Shown: one piece after another, positions 17,372 through 26,843 of the stretch | Layout: every line of letters starts with the position of its first letter | Position numbering within the stretch: position 1 is the first letter of the stretch | From: JACMRP01 sp047302465 | Lineage (GTDB): Bacteria; Bdellovibrionota; Bdellovibrionia; Bdellovibrionales; Bdellovibrionaceae | Direction of reading: 5' to 3' | DNA length: 64,000 nucleotides | Assembly: GCF_047302465.1 (NCBI RefSeq) | Contig: NZ_CP178621.1 | Coordinates: 1 to 64,000, forward strand | The notes under the pieces: model-generated | What the model saw: only the letters and a program-made list of their open reading frames with translations | Told to the model about the DNA's origin: nothing | Database searches by the model: none | Position numbers and translations under genes: made by a program

Positions 17372-18016
17372 TTAAGATTCAGCAATGACTTTAAGGGCTT
17401 GTTGTTTTGCGCTATGTAGCAAAGTCTCTAGGTTTTCAGCGATTTTTGGATCGCGTGGATCCTGGTCTTTTGTCGTAGGAGGCACGGGTCCGTGCCACTG
17501 AATAAGGATCTTAGCGAATGGTTTTGGAAGAAAAGTTTTATTCCACGCTTTTGGAAAATAAATAGCACGATCAACACTGACGCCAGAATAGTAAATAGGA
17601 CAGTCCAAAAGTCTAGAGAGCTCAAACACTCCGGGCTTCACTTTGTAGACGGGTCCTTTGGGGCCATCGACTGCAAAGCTGCAGCTGTGACCTTCGCGCA
17701 TAAGACGAATCAAACCTTTAAGACCGCCGACTCCGCCACGAGTGGAAGAGCCTGCCGTTGTTTTTGCGCCCAACAACTTTAGGATCACCGACATCATCTG
17801 CCCGTCTTTACTTTGCGAAGACATAGTAGCAATACGATAACGACGGCACAGTTGGATCAGGGCGATTTCGTCGCCATGCCAGTGAGCGAGAAGAAAAGGC
17901 TTCTTATCACGCATATCTTTTTGCATGGATTCTGGCTCAATCAATTGCACCTTCCACGTTAGTGAAAGGGTGCGATAGATAAGCCATACTAAGAAACCTA
18001 GAATATATTTTCTCAA
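17372..18016 (-). CDS. DUF374 lysophospholipid acyltransferase-like protein
   Basis: A 214-residue member of the DUF374 group of acyltransferases, related to enzymes that acylate lipid A precursors or lysophospholipids. Visible motifs are HWHGDE (about 46-51, the likely HX4D-type catalytic site), SSTRGGVGGLKGLIR (about 90-104) and VDGPKGP (about 117-123). An N-terminal hydrophobic helix (about 4-22) would anchor it to the inner membrane. The gene starts 6 bases after etfA. Coupling to electron-transfer flavoprotein genes hints at a link to fatty-acid metabolism, but the substrate is unknown. Confidence 0.85.
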   Translation of the reverse strand: MRKYILGFLVWLIYRTLSLTWKVQLIEPESMQKDMRDKKPFLLAHWHGDEIALIQLCRRYRIATMSSQSKDGQMMSVILKLLGAKTTAGSSTRGGVGGLKGLIRLMREGHSCSFAVDGPKGPVYKVKPGVFELSRLLDCPIYYSGVSVDRAIYFPKAWNKTFLPKPFAKILIQWHGPVPPTTKDQDPRDPKIAENLETLLHSAKQQALKVIAES

Positions 18017-18022
18017 GGGATA

Positions 18023-18991
18023 TTAGTGCTTCAGAGCTTTTCTGAATTCTTCAGTCAATTTCGGAACAACATCAAACAAATCGCCGACAATCCCGTAAGT
18101 TGCTTTTTGGAAAATAGGAGCGCCCGGGTCGTTGTTGATCGCAACAATCACCTTGCTGCCACTCATGCCCGCCAAATGTTGGATCGCGCCGGAAACACCC
18201 ACTGCGATGTACAAAGTAGGAGCCACAGTTTTACCTGTTTGACCCACCTGCATGCCGTGAGAAACCCAGCCAGCATCCACAACCGCACGAGATGCGCCAA
18301 CCGTTGCACCAAGAACGTCTGCAAGGTCATTCAAAAGCTTGAAGTTGCTGGCCTCTTTAAGACCACGACCACCAGAAACGATGATGTTTGCTTCCGTCAA
18401 ATCCAACTTCTCGGAAGTGCCTTTAACAACTTCTTTGATGATGGTTTTCAAATCAGGTTTAGCAAGAGTGTGCTCAACAACGTTTGCAGTTTTAGAAGCA
18501 TCTGCCGCCGCAACTGGAAGTTGATTTGCGCGCATCAAAACGATTTTCAAAGGGCTGTTTTCAAATGCAACAGCTGCAAAAGCTTTTCCTGAGTAAACAG
18601 GTTTTTTTGCAGTGACGTTGTCGCCAGAAATCGTGAGCTCTGTGCAATCAGAAGCGATCCCCGTTTTCATACGAGCTGCAATTCTTGGGAAAAGATCACG
18701 AGCCGTGCTTGTTGCCGAAGCCAACAAAACTTGCGGTTGAACTTTTTCAAGAACCATGGAAACAGCCGCTGCGTAAATCTCAGGGTTGTAAGCATCAAGG
18801 CTTGCGTCTTTCACAACGTGAACTTCTTGAGCTCCGTGGTGAGCCATTTCGCCAGCCGCTTTATCAGCGCCAGTACCTACAGCCATTGCAACAACAGTAT
18901 TGCCAGATTTTTGTGCCGCCTGAAGAAGCTCCATCGCTCCACGCTTAAGGGCGCCATTTTTGTGTTCAGCAAATACGAATACTTTAGACAT
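18023..18991 (-). CDS. etfA: Electron transfer flavoprotein alpha subunit
   Basis: EtfA binds FAD and passes electrons from acyl-CoA and other dehydrogenases to the quinone pool via ETF-quinone oxidoreductase. The 322 residues show the N-terminal ETF fold (KVFVFAEH) and the C-terminal FAD domain with GGRGLK (about 209-214), GASRAVVDAGW, QVGQTGKTVAP, YIAVGVSGAIQHLAGM and INNDPGAPIF. It follows etfB by 9 bases, the usual order. The DUF374 acyltransferase follows closely. Confidence 0.97.
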   Translation of the reverse strand: MSKVFVFAEHKNGALKRGAMELLQAAQKSGNTVVAMAVGTGADKAAGEMAHHGAQEVHVVKDASLDAYNPEIYAAAVSMVLEKVQPQVLLASATSTARDLFPRIAARMKTGIASDCTELTISGDNVTAKKPVYSGKAFAAVAFENSPLKIVLMRANQLPVAAADASKTANVVEHTLAKPDLKTIIKEVVKGTSEKLDLTEANIIVSGGRGLKEASNFKLLNDLADVLGATVGASRAVVDAGWVSHGMQVGQTGKTVAPTLYIAVGVSGAIQHLAGMSGSKVIVAINNDPGAPIFQKATYGIVGDLFDVVPKLTEEFRKALKH

Positions 18992-19000
18992 GGACGACCC

Positions 19001-19777
19001 CTACAATACTTTCGCTTCGTCACGAAGCAGTTTTACAAGTTCAGCAGTTTGATGAGCCGAATCGCCAGTCAGCATTTTTACTGCTGGTTTTTCTGCAGGC
19101 AAGCTGAGTTGGGTGTTTTTCAATTTGATATCTGTGGCAGGAATATTCAAAGACGCGAACTCGATCTCTTTCAAAACCTTTTTCTTCGCCTTCATGATGC
19201 CAGGAAGACTTGCGTAGCGAGGAGTGTTGAGTCCTTTGTTAGCGCCGACAACCGCCGGAGCCGCAAGACCAATCACCTCTTTTGCGCCACCTTCGATATC
19301 GCGCTCAACAGTGATGCCCTCAGGAGACATTGCAAACTTAGAAACAACCGTAGCGTGTGGTGTGCCCAAGAATTCAGCAAGCATTTGGCTTACAGAAGAC
19401 GCGTTGTCATCGATGGCAAGTTTACCAGTGAAGATCAAGTTAGCGCCGCCCTCAGCCTTAATAACCTCAGCCAAAGCGCGAGCTGTCGAATAGCAGTCCA
19501 AATTTTCTGGTGCATTAACGACGATACCTTCGTCAGCGCCCATCGCAAGTGCTGTTCTGAGGGACTCAGAAACTCTTTTTGATGGACCTACGCTGAGAAC
19601 GAAAACCTGAGCACCCGCATTGGCTTCGCGGTACTTCACGGCTTCTTCAATAGCGTATTCGTCGTAAGGATTGATGACCCACTTGATGCCAGTTGTGTCG
19701 ATAGAAGAGGCATCGGGGCCAATTTTAATCTTTGTTTCCGTGTCCGGAACTTGCTTAATACAAACAAAAATTTTCAT
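19001..19777 (-). CDS. etfB: Electron transfer flavoprotein beta subunit
   Basis: EtfB pairs with EtfA and binds AMP as a structural ligand. The 258-residue protein begins MKIFVCIKQVPDT, the family hallmark, and contains NPYDEYAIEEAVKYRE (about 37-52) and the GADEGI segment. Length is normal. It is the first gene of the minus-strand operon; the start has the family N-terminus and lies 179 bases from divergent sdhC. A divergent promoter pair between the two respiratory operons is likely. Confidence 0.97.
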   Translation of the reverse strand: MKIFVCIKQVPDTETKIKIGPDASSIDTTGIKWVINPYDEYAIEEAVKYREANAGAQVFVLSVGPSKRVSESLRTALAMGADEGIVVNAPENLDCYSTARALAEVIKAEGGANLIFTGKLAIDDNASSVSQMLAEFLGTPHATVVSKFAMSPEGITVERDIEGGAKEVIGLAAPAVVGANKGLNTPRYASLPGIMKAKKKVLKEIEFASLNIPATDIKLKNTQLSLPAEKPAVKMLTGDSAHQTAELVKLLRDEAKVL

Positions 19778-19956
19778 GTTGAACCTCGTGGGGTCGTTCT
19801 ATCTCAAAGGGACCTTTTGGCAAACCTAAAAGTCTTCGCTAACATGACGCGAAAACGCCGAGAAGTGCCGTGGACAAGCGCACTTAGCGGGGGTAAAACA
19901 AAGTGAAACTCAATTGAAAATTCAGCAGTATTTTAACAGCACAAAAGAGGTTTACT

Positions 19957-20637
19957 GTGGCTATTTCAGCTTCACATGGTTTTTTCAGATCAACGGTCGG
20001 AAAAAAATATCTCATGGGACTAGCCGGACTCATTTGGGCGGGCTTCGTCCTTACCCACATGGCCGGAAACTTACTTATCTTTGTCAGCTCTGACGCCTAC
20101 AACATGTACAGCTATGCCCTGACCAGCAATAAGCTGATCTATGTCGCTGAGGCAGGTTTAGTGGCTGCGTTGGTTTTGCACGTGGTTTTGGCGATCAACC
20201 TGACCCTGCAAAACAGAAGCTCTAAGGGAACTCGTTACGCGGTGAAGGCAAAAGGCGAAAAGAAAGCCCGTTTTGCTTCCACAACGATGGGAATCCAAGG
20301 CTCTGTGATCTTGGCGTTTGTTATTTATCACTTGGCGACTTTTAAATATGGGACCTACTACGAAACAAACGTGAACGGCGTTGTCATGAGAGACCTTTTC
20401 AGACTCATGGTCGAAGTTTTCCAAAGCCCGGCATATGTTGTTTGGTATTTGGTATCTCTTGTTTTGTTAGGCTTCCACTTAAGTCACGGTGTGGGCTCGG
20501 TATTCCAATCCTTTGGATGGATGAACGGCCGTTATCAACCAATGTTAAGAAAACTCAGCGTCGTCTATGCGATTGTTGTAGCTGCCGGCTTTATTGCACA
20601 ACCAGTTTATATCTACCTTGTTTTGGGCCAAGGCTAA
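19957..20637 (+). CDS. sdhC: Succinate dehydrogenase cytochrome b subunit
   Basis: The membrane anchor of complex II that binds b-type haem and quinone. The 226-residue protein is the single-subunit cytochrome b558 type with five membrane helices and several conserved histidines that can ligate haem (HMAGNLL, VLHVVLAIN, IYHLATFKYG, HLSHGVGSVFQSFGW). No separate sdhD is present, which fits that type. The start is GTG at 19957 with AGAGG six bases upstream. A possible promoter TGGACA (19871-19876) and TAAAAC (19894-19899) with 17-base spacing lies upstream. sdhA follows after 12 bases. Confidence 0.93.
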   Translation: MAISASHGFFRSTVGKKYLMGLAGLIWAGFVLTHMAGNLLIFVSSDAYNMYSYALTSNKLIYVAEAGLVAALVLHVVLAINLTLQNRSSKGTRYAVKAKGEKKARFASTTMGIQGSVILAFVIYHLATFKYGTYYETNVNGVVMRDLFRLMVEVFQSPAYVVWYLVSLVLLGFHLSHGVGSVFQSFGWMNGRYQPMLRKLSVVYAIVVAAGFIAQPVYIYLVLGQG

Positions 20638-20649
20638 GGGGGAAACACA

Positions 20650-22566
20650 ATGTCTAAAATCTTAGATAGCAAAATTCCTGATGGATCGATCGATAAAAAA
20701 TGGACCGACTACAAGTTCAAAATGAAACTTGTGAATCCAGCCAACAAAAGAAAACACTCTGTGATCGTTGTGGGTACCGGATTGGCAGGTGCAAGCGCCG
20801 CCGCTTCTTTGGGTGAGCTCGGTTATAAAGTAAAAGCATTCTGCGTACATGAGTCCCCTCGCCGCGCCCATTCAGTGGCGGCTCAAGGTGGTATCAATGC
20901 TGCGAAAAACTATCAAAACGATGGCGACTCTATTTATCGCCTTTTCTACGACACGGTAAAAGGTGGTGACTTCCGCGCACGCGAAGCGAACGTTCATCGT
21001 TTGGCAGAAGTGTCTGTGAATATCATCGACCAAGCGGTTGCTTCGGGCGTTCCGCTCGCACGTGATTACGGCGGTCTTTTGGACAACCGTTCTTTCGGTG
21101 GCGCGCAGGTTTCTCGTACCTTCTATGCTCGCGGCCAAACAGGTCAGCAGCTTTTGTTGGGTGCTTACTCTGCGATGATGAGACAAGTAGATCTTGGCAA
21201 TGTTCAATTGAACTACCGTCGTGAAATGTTGGACCTTGTTCTTGTGAACGGCCAAGCGCGCGGGATTATCGTTAGAAATCTTCTGACAGGTGAAATCGAG
21301 TCTCATGAGGCGGACGTTGTCATTTTGGCAAGCGGCGGCTACTCAAACGTCTTCTATCTTTCGACAAATGCGATGGCATGTGCGGTAACGGCTGCATGGA
21401 AAGCTCACAAGCGTGGTGCTTACTTTGCAAATCCTTGCTACACACAAATCCATCCGACGTGCATCCCTGTTCATGGCGAAAACCAATCCAAACTGACTTT
21501 GATGTCAGAGTCTTTACGTAACGATGGACGCGTTTGGGTTCCAAAAGCAAAAGGTGACAAACGTCATCCTAGCGACATTCCAGATGATGAAAGAGATTAT
21601 TATTTGGAACGCGTTTACCCAAGCTTCGGTAACTTGGCTCCTCGTGACGTGGCTTCTCGTCAGGCGAAATATCGCTGTGATGAAGGCCGCGGTGTAGGTG
21701 ATTCAGGCAAGGCCGTTTACTTGGATTTCCGTGATGCTATCAACCGTTTGGGTGAAGCAAAAATTGCTGAACGCTACGGAAACTTGTTCCAAATGTACGA
21801 GAAAATCACAGGCGAAAATCCTTACAAACAACCAATGAGAATTTATCCAGCTCCGCACTACACCATGGGTGGCTTGTGGGTGGACTACAACTTGGAGTCA
21901 AATGTCCAGGGCCTCTTTGTTGCGGGCGAAGCGAACTTCTCGGACCACGGTGCGAACCGTCTTGGTGCTTCGGCATTGATGCAGGGTTTGGCAGACGGCT
22001 ACTTCGTTCTTCCTTACACAATCGGTAACTATCTTGCGAACAACAAGTTCGAAAAAGTAACGACGACTCACGCGGCTTTCAAAGCTGCTGAAGATGGCGT
22101 GAAGAATGAAATTACAAAGCTAATGAACATCAAAGGAAACCGCACGGTTGAAAGCTTCCATAAAGAGCTTGGCCATATCATGTGGGAATACTGTGGTATG
22201 GGTCGTAACGAAGCGGGACTTAAGAAAGCTTTGGAATTGATTCCGAAACTGCGCGCAGAGTTCTGGTCAAATGTACGTGTTCCTGGCGACGCGAACTACT
22301 TAAATCCTGAACTTGAAAAAGCAGGACGCGTTGCGGACTTCTTGGAGCTTGGTGAGTTGATGTGCCGTGATGCTCTTGAGCGTAAAGAGTCTTGTGGTGG
22401 TCACTACCGTGAAGAATATCAGGAAGATGGCGAAGCAAAACGTGACGACGTGAACTTCAGTCACGTGGCTGCATGGGAGTGGACTGGTGCAAACCAAACA
22501 CCGATTCGTCATAAAGAAGAGCTGAAATTCGACAACGTTAAACTTGCAACTCGTAGCTATAAATAA
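20650..22566 (+). CDS. sdhA: Succinate dehydrogenase flavoprotein subunit
   Basis: SdhA oxidises succinate to fumarate using covalent FAD. The 638 residues show the dinucleotide-binding motif VVGTGLAGASAAASLGELG (about 40-58), the histidyl-FAD segment HSVAAQGGINA (about 74-84), the substrate loop around HPTCIPV and the HYTMGGLWVD and NRLGASALMQGL motifs of the family. The type (long, with EGRGVG) goes with single-subunit cytochrome b enzymes and can in principle also work as a fumarate reductase. Operon order is sdhC-sdhA-sdhB. Confidence 0.97.
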   Translation: MSKILDSKIPDGSIDKKWTDYKFKMKLVNPANKRKHSVIVVGTGLAGASAAASLGELGYKVKAFCVHESPRRAHSVAAQGGINAAKNYQNDGDSIYRLFYDTVKGGDFRAREANVHRLAEVSVNIIDQAVASGVPLARDYGGLLDNRSFGGAQVSRTFYARGQTGQQLLLGAYSAMMRQVDLGNVQLNYRREMLDLVLVNGQARGIIVRNLLTGEIESHEADVVILASGGYSNVFYLSTNAMACAVTAAWKAHKRGAYFANPCYTQIHPTCIPVHGENQSKLTLMSESLRNDGRVWVPKAKGDKRHPSDIPDDERDYYLERVYPSFGNLAPRDVASRQAKYRCDEGRGVGDSGKAVYLDFRDAINRLGEAKIAERYGNLFQMYEKITGENPYKQPMRIYPAPHYTMGGLWVDYNLESNVQGLFVAGEANFSDHGANRLGASALMQGLADGYFVLPYTIGNYLANNKFEKVTTTHAAFKAAEDGVKNEITKLMNIKGNRTVESFHKELGHIMWEYCGMGRNEAGLKKALELIPKLRAEFWSNVRVPGDANYLNPELEKAGRVADFLELGELMCRDALERKESCGGHYREEYQEDGEAKRDDVNFSHVAAWEWTGANQTPIRHKEELKFDNVKLATRSYK

Positions 22567-22575
22567 GGGCGTGAT

Positions 22576-23370
22576 ATGAGTGAATCTACTAAAAAAATCA
22601 ATTTGACCCTCAGAGTATGGAGACAAAAAAGCGCCAAAGATGGTGGCGTCTTTAAAGAGTACGCAGCAAAGAACGTTTCTACAGACGCGTCTTTTTTGGA
22701 AATGCTAGATGCTGTGAACGAAGAGCTGATCTCTAAAGGTGATGACCCGATCGCTTTTGACCATGATTGCCGCGAAGGTATTTGTGGTAGCTGCGGCTTC
22801 ATGATCGACGGCCAAGCGCACGGCCCGCAAAAGTCGACAACGGTTTGCCAACTTCATATGCGCGCCTTCAAAGACGGCGAAGTTTTAACGTTGGAACCAT
22901 GGAGAGCCTCAGCATTTCCGGTGCTCAAAGATTTGCTAACAGATAGAACGGCGCTGGATCGTATCATTACGGCGGGCGGTTATATTTCTGCAAATACAGG
23001 AAGCGCTCGCGATGCAAATAGCATCTTGATTCCAAAAACAGATGCTGACCAAGCATTCAACTCTGCAACTTGTATTGGTTGCGGGGCTTGTGTGGCGTCT
23101 TGTAAGAATGCTTCTGCGGCACTCTTCACGTCAGCTAAAATCTCTCACATGGCGTTGCTTCCGCAGGGTCAGGTTGAAAGAAAAAAACGTGCTGAACGCA
23201 TGGTTGGTCAAATGGATGAAGAAGGTTTTGGAGCTTGTACTAGCACGGGTTCTTGCTCGGCTTCTTGCCCGAAAGATATCAGCCTTGTGAACATCGCCCG
23301 CATGAATCGCGAATTCTTCAGAGCAACCGTTTTGAAGGACGATGAAGTGGATGCCGGCGGCGGCTTCTAA
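22576..23370 (+). CDS. sdhB: Succinate dehydrogenase iron-sulphur subunit
   Basis: SdhB carries the three iron-sulphur clusters that pass electrons from FAD to quinone. The 264-residue protein has the plant-ferredoxin-type 2Fe-2S ligands C65, C70, C73 and C91, the 4Fe-4S ligands C166, C169, C172 and C176 (CIGCGACVASC), and the last cluster ligands C221, C227 and C231 (CTSTGSCSASCPKD). All are present, so the enzyme should be functional. It starts 9 bases after sdhA and a strong terminator follows. Confidence 0.97.
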   Translation: MSESTKKINLTLRVWRQKSAKDGGVFKEYAAKNVSTDASFLEMLDAVNEELISKGDDPIAFDHDCREGICGSCGFMIDGQAHGPQKSTTVCQLHMRAFKDGEVLTLEPWRASAFPVLKDLLTDRTALDRIITAGGYISANTGSARDANSILIPKTDADQAFNSATCIGCGACVASCKNASAALFTSAKISHMALLPQGQVERKKRAERMVGQMDEEGFGACTSTGSCSASCPKDISLVNIARMNREFFRATVLKDDEVDAGGGF

Positions 23371-23399
23371 GAAGCTAGACTAAAATCGAGACCACAATC

Positions 23400-23431
23400 A
23401 AAAGCACTGGACCAACATCCAGTGCTTTTTT
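23400..23431 (+). terminator. Rho-independent terminator after sdhB
   Basis: AAAGCACTGG (23401-23410) pairs perfectly with CCAGTGCTTT (23419-23428) over an 8-base loop, and a T run follows. It ends the sdhCAB transcript. Confidence 0.9.
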
Positions 23432-23529
23432 ATTTTCGCGCGCAGTTTCCTGCGCCAATACGCGGCTAACCCACCTTTGGTCCTAAAGAATCCTAGCAAT
23501 AAGTCCGAAGAAGGATTCGAGAGGACCAC

Positions 23530-23790
23530 ATGAAAAAAATGTCTGAGCTGATGGACGAGCTGGGCTTTGATCCAGAAGGATCTCCCGCCGTTAAAGAAGC
23601 TTTCATCAAATATCTTATTAAAGCGAGCGAGGGCGTGAACGTTCTTACTCCGACAGAGAAAACTCTCATTAAAGCCGATCCTAACAAGATCAAAGTCCTG
23701 CCTATTGCAAAGAAACCAGAGCAACTTAGTTTTGATTTCGGAGACGACGCACTACCTAGGTCCAACTTTTCTCGAAAAGCCCGCAAATAA
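23530..23790 (+). CDS. Small hypothetical protein
   Basis: I do not recognise this 86-residue protein. It is soluble, with no signal or membrane segment, and begins MKKMSELMDELGFDP. A GAGGA ribosome site lies six bases before the ATG, which supports real translation. The N-terminal two thirds look helical. The C-terminal part has PEQLSFDFGDDALPRSNFSRKARK, with a QLSFDF motif close to the clamp-binding consensus QLSLF, although this is only a resemblance. It stands alone between the sdh terminator and the subtilase gene. Confidence 0.65.
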   Translation: MKKMSELMDELGFDPEGSPAVKEAFIKYLIKASEGVNVLTPTEKTLIKADPNKIKVLPIAKKPEQLSFDFGDDALPRSNFSRKARK

Positions 23791-23909
23791 ACAATATCTT
23801 TTTCTCAACAGATTTCGACGTTGGTACCATTTTGGAACTAGGTCGATGAAAGAGAATCCTCTCACTCTTTTGCATCTTTGATCGAACCACATAATCCAAG
23901 GAGGGATTC

Positions 23910-25547
23910 ATGAAAAGGCTTATGGAAAAAGCCCGTATTGTATCAGTTGTTGGCGCGTTCTTCGCCTCTGCGTTTGCTGTTGCAGCACAACCCGAAGCTG
24001 TTCCTGGTGAGTTCATCGTTAAGTTGAAACAACCACTTAGCACTTACAAAAACCAAATGAATGTTTTGAGCCAAGAGTTGGGTTCTTATATTAAGAGCAC
24101 AATCCCCGGCCAAAATATCGTTGTGATCAAGCGCCCGGTTTTTGAAATCCAATCAACGGTTGTAAAAAGCCTTTCTCAAGATCCAAATGTAGAAGTTATC
24201 GAGCCTAACTATATCTATAGAGCAAACCGCACACCGAACGATCCAATGTTGGGTCAGCTTTGGGGCATGTTGAATGTTGGTCAAAAAGATTCTGCAAAAC
24301 AACCGGGTGTAGCCGGCACTGATATCGGCGCTGTTCAAGCATGGGATATCGAAACGGGTTCAAAAGACGTTATCGTAGCAGTTATCGATACGGGTGTTGA
24401 TTACACGAACGCAGATTTGACTCCAAATATGTGGACGAACAATGCCGAGTTGAACGGTAAAGCTGGCATTGATGACGACGGCAACGGTGTTGTTGACGAC
24501 GTTTATGGTTACAATGCGATCAATAACAGTGGTGATCCTAAAGATGACCACGGTCACGGTAGCCACTGCTCTGGTACGATCGGTGCCAAGGGTGATGACG
24601 GTAAAGGTATCGTGGGCGTTGCTTGGAATACTCGCATCATGGGCGTTAAGTTCTTGGATGCAAACGGCTCTGGAACTCTTGAAAACGCAATCAAAGGGAT
24701 CGAATACGCGACTAAAATGGGCGCGAAAATCATGTCGAACTCTTGGGGTGGCGGCGGCTTCTCTCAAACTTTGAAAGATGCTATCGAAGCTTCTAACACT
24801 GCGGGCGCGCTTTTCGTAGCAGCGGCAGGTAACGAAGCAAACAACAACGATGCTAATCCGTCTTATCCTGCGTCTTATCAAATCGCGAACGTTCTTTCGG
24901 TTGCAGCGGTTGATAACAAGGGCAACATTGCTTCGTTCTCTAACTACGGTAAGACATCAGTACACGTTGGTGCTCCGGGCGTGAATATCCTCAGCACAAC
25001 GACAAATGGTTATGAGTCTTGGTCAGGAACTTCAATGGCGACTCCGCACGTATCTGGTATCGCAGCATTGTTGGCTTCTCATGACCGCAACCTTTCAAAC
25101 ATCGAACTTAAAAACCGCATCATTACGACAGCACGTCCGCTTCCAGCGTTACGTGGTAAAGTTCGTGGTGCTGGTTTTGCAAATGCCTATGCAGCTTTGA
25201 CAAACACATTGCCTCCGGTGGATGTAAACGATCCAGCTAACTGGCAATCAGTTGCTCAATCTGTTTCTTCGGCTCACCCATACAAAGAGAAGTCGACAGA
25301 AACGTTTGAAGTAAACGTTCCAGGAGCTAAAGAGATCGCTCTTTACTTCTCGAAATTCCAAACTGAGCGTGGTTACGACACGGTTCAGTTCTTCAATGCT
25401 CAAGGAAAAATGGTTGGCGAAATGTCTGGAAACAACGATGACTCGTTCTCTCCAGTAATTGCTGGTGACTATGTGAAGATCGTGTTCAAGTCAGACGACT
25501 CTATCAACCAATACGGCTTTGATATTACAAAAGCATCTTGGAGATAG
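23910..25547 (+). CDS. Secreted subtilisin-family serine protease with CUB-like C-terminal domain
   Basis: A 545-residue S8 peptidase. In order it has a signal peptide (to about 26), an inhibitor-I9-type propeptide (about 32-104, with PGEFIVKLK), and the catalytic domain with Asp160 (VIDTGVD), His216 (HGHGSHCSGT), oxyanion Asn308 (AAAGNEA) and Ser375 (GTSMATPHVSG). The C-terminal domain (about 436-545) resembles CUB or calcium-dependent prepeptidase C-terminal beta-sandwiches (GYDTVQFFNAQGK, FSPVIAGDYVKIVFKSDDS). It should be exported and self-processed. AAGGAGGG lies before the ATG. In a predator it could serve prey digestion, which is inference. Confidence 0.95.
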   Translation: MKRLMEKARIVSVVGAFFASAFAVAAQPEAVPGEFIVKLKQPLSTYKNQMNVLSQELGSYIKSTIPGQNIVVIKRPVFEIQSTVVKSLSQDPNVEVIEPNYIYRANRTPNDPMLGQLWGMLNVGQKDSAKQPGVAGTDIGAVQAWDIETGSKDVIVAVIDTGVDYTNADLTPNMWTNNAELNGKAGIDDDGNGVVDDVYGYNAINNSGDPKDDHGHGSHCSGTIGAKGDDGKGIVGVAWNTRIMGVKFLDANGSGTLENAIKGIEYATKMGAKIMSNSWGGGGFSQTLKDAIEASNTAGALFVAAAGNEANNNDANPSYPASYQIANVLSVAAVDNKGNIASFSNYGKTSVHVGAPGVNILSTTTNGYESWSGTSMATPHVSGIAALLASHDRNLSNIELKNRIITTARPLPALRGKVRGAGFANAYAALTNTLPPVDVNDPANWQSVAQSVSSAHPYKEKSTETFEVNVPGAKEIALYFSKFQTERGYDTVQFFNAQGKMVGEMSGNNDDSFSPVIAGDYVKIVFKSDDSINQYGFDITKASWR

Positions 25548-25573
25548 GTTTTTAGGAAAATTGAAAGCACAAG

Positions 25574-25597
25574 CGCCGGAGAAATCCGGCGTTTTTA
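25574..25597 (+). terminator. Rho-independent terminator after the subtilase gene
   Basis: CGCCGGA (25574-25580) and TCCGGCG (25585-25591) form a perfect stem with a GAAA loop, followed by TTTTTATTTTT. It overlaps the 3' end of the opposing kinase gene but has a T run only on the plus strand, so it serves the subtilase. Confidence 0.9.
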
Positions 25598-26803
25598 TTT
25601 TTCCACAGGAAACTTGAGTCGAACGACGGCTCCGAGAGAGTTGTTTGTGAACTCGGCAGACCCATTCATTTGTTTCATCGAATCCCAAATTACAAATGTT
25701 CCCATTCCTGAACCATCGTTGGAATGAAACTCGGTTTTTTTGAGCATTGCCAGAACATCGGGAGCAAAGCCACCGCCATTGTCTTCAAATTCGATCATAT
25801 TTTTTTTAAAGCTGACCTGAATACAAGGATCCGCATGAGGCTTGTCGCGAAAGTTTTCATAGGCATTGATGAGAACATTGTAAAAAATTGTTTTTAGATA
25901 AGCGCGCTCAGCAACAATCTGGCAATCCCCATGAATATCTACACGGATATTTCTAAACTTTAAATGAAGCGCATCTAGTACTTCACAAAGTACTTCTTTT
26001 GTAGAAAGAAGTTCGGCGCGAGCTGCCTGCAAAGCTGAAATTTTATTGAGCTCGCTAACCATCTTGGTTGCAGTCAAAAGTTGGGATTCCATATCTTGAA
26101 GAATACGATGAACTTCAGGATCCTTATGGTCCACAAGCCGTTCTTTTAGAATGTCGACATACATGCGAGGAGTAGAAAGAATGCCCTTCACATCATGTAC
26201 GACAGTTGCTGTTTGCAATCCAATCACGCCGAATTTGCGCAGAAGATCTTCGCGAACTGTGCGGTCGGAAGTGAAAAATACATACGCAAGCCATGCGACC
26301 AAATCGACCGCGATAACAGCCATAACCAAATCCCATGGTGTGTGAGGCTGCGAAAACCACTCCATAGTTTGCTCATAGCGCCACCACAAAACCGAAAGAT
26401 AAAGCAAAGTTCCGAAGACGAGTACGGAATAAAACACACGTTTCGGTACAGGAAAAAGAAATGCGTAACCCAAGATTACTTGGTGAAATCCAAAAATATA
26501 GTACGGATTAAAATACTGCCCATGAGCGCAGTAGAGTATGATTTGAACGCCAATGCTGGCGTTGATCGCGGGCGAGTAAGGATTTTTACGAAGGCCAACG
26601 AGTGTGAAGCAACCCCACACGATAAAAAGCAATCGACCAGCGACGTACCACTCGCGATGCTCACTGACGTCATTGTATTCTGTAATGAAAACGAAAGCGC
26701 CATAAAGCAGATAAACTAAGAACGAATAGTAGGCGGCTTTTTTATATTTTTCCACGGCGGAGACATCTTCTATGTACGAACCAGAAGTGTCAGTAAAAAA
26801 CAC
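25595..26803 (-). CDS. Membrane histidine kinase, orphan
   Basis: A 402-residue sensor kinase. The N-terminal half has about six membrane helices (about 25-40, 55-71, 83-93, 102-118, 122-140, 157-177) with almost no periplasmic domain. The dimerisation helix carries the probable phospho-acceptor His203 in VVHDVKGILSTPR. The ATPase domain has the N-box NVLINAYENF, G1 FEDNGGGF and G2 GSGMGTF. No response regulator is next to it. The start is GTG at 26803, with no other in-frame Met before the first helix. It follows an alpha/beta hydrolase gene by 52 bases, with a perfect 16-base palindrome in between. Confidence 0.87.
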   Translation of the reverse strand: MFFTDTSGSYIEDVSAVEKYKKAAYYSFLVYLLYGAFVFITEYNDVSEHREWYVAGRLLFIVWGCFTLVGLRKNPYSPAINASIGVQIILYCAHGQYFNPYYIFGFHQVILGYAFLFPVPKRVFYSVLVFGTLLYLSVLWWRYEQTMEWFSQPHTPWDLVMAVIAVDLVAWLAYVFFTSDRTVREDLLRKFGVIGLQTATVVHDVKGILSTPRMYVDILKERLVDHKDPEVHRILQDMESQLLTATKMVSELNKISALQAARAELLSTKEVLCEVLDALHLKFRNIRVDIHGDCQIVAERAYLKTIFYNVLINAYENFRDKPHADPCIQVSFKKNMIEFEDNGGGFAPDVLAMLKKTEFHSNDGSGMGTFVIWDSMKQMNGSAEFTNNSLGAVVRLKFPVEK

Positions 26804-26843
26804 CTTGAAGTTTTCTTGATGAAGCTGCGGACAATTTGTAAAT

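Noticed and set aside
18731..19582. Plus-strand open frame (283 codons) across etfA/etfB
   Set aside because: It is antisense to two clear electron-transfer flavoprotein genes, and its Cys/Arg/Phe-rich product looks random.
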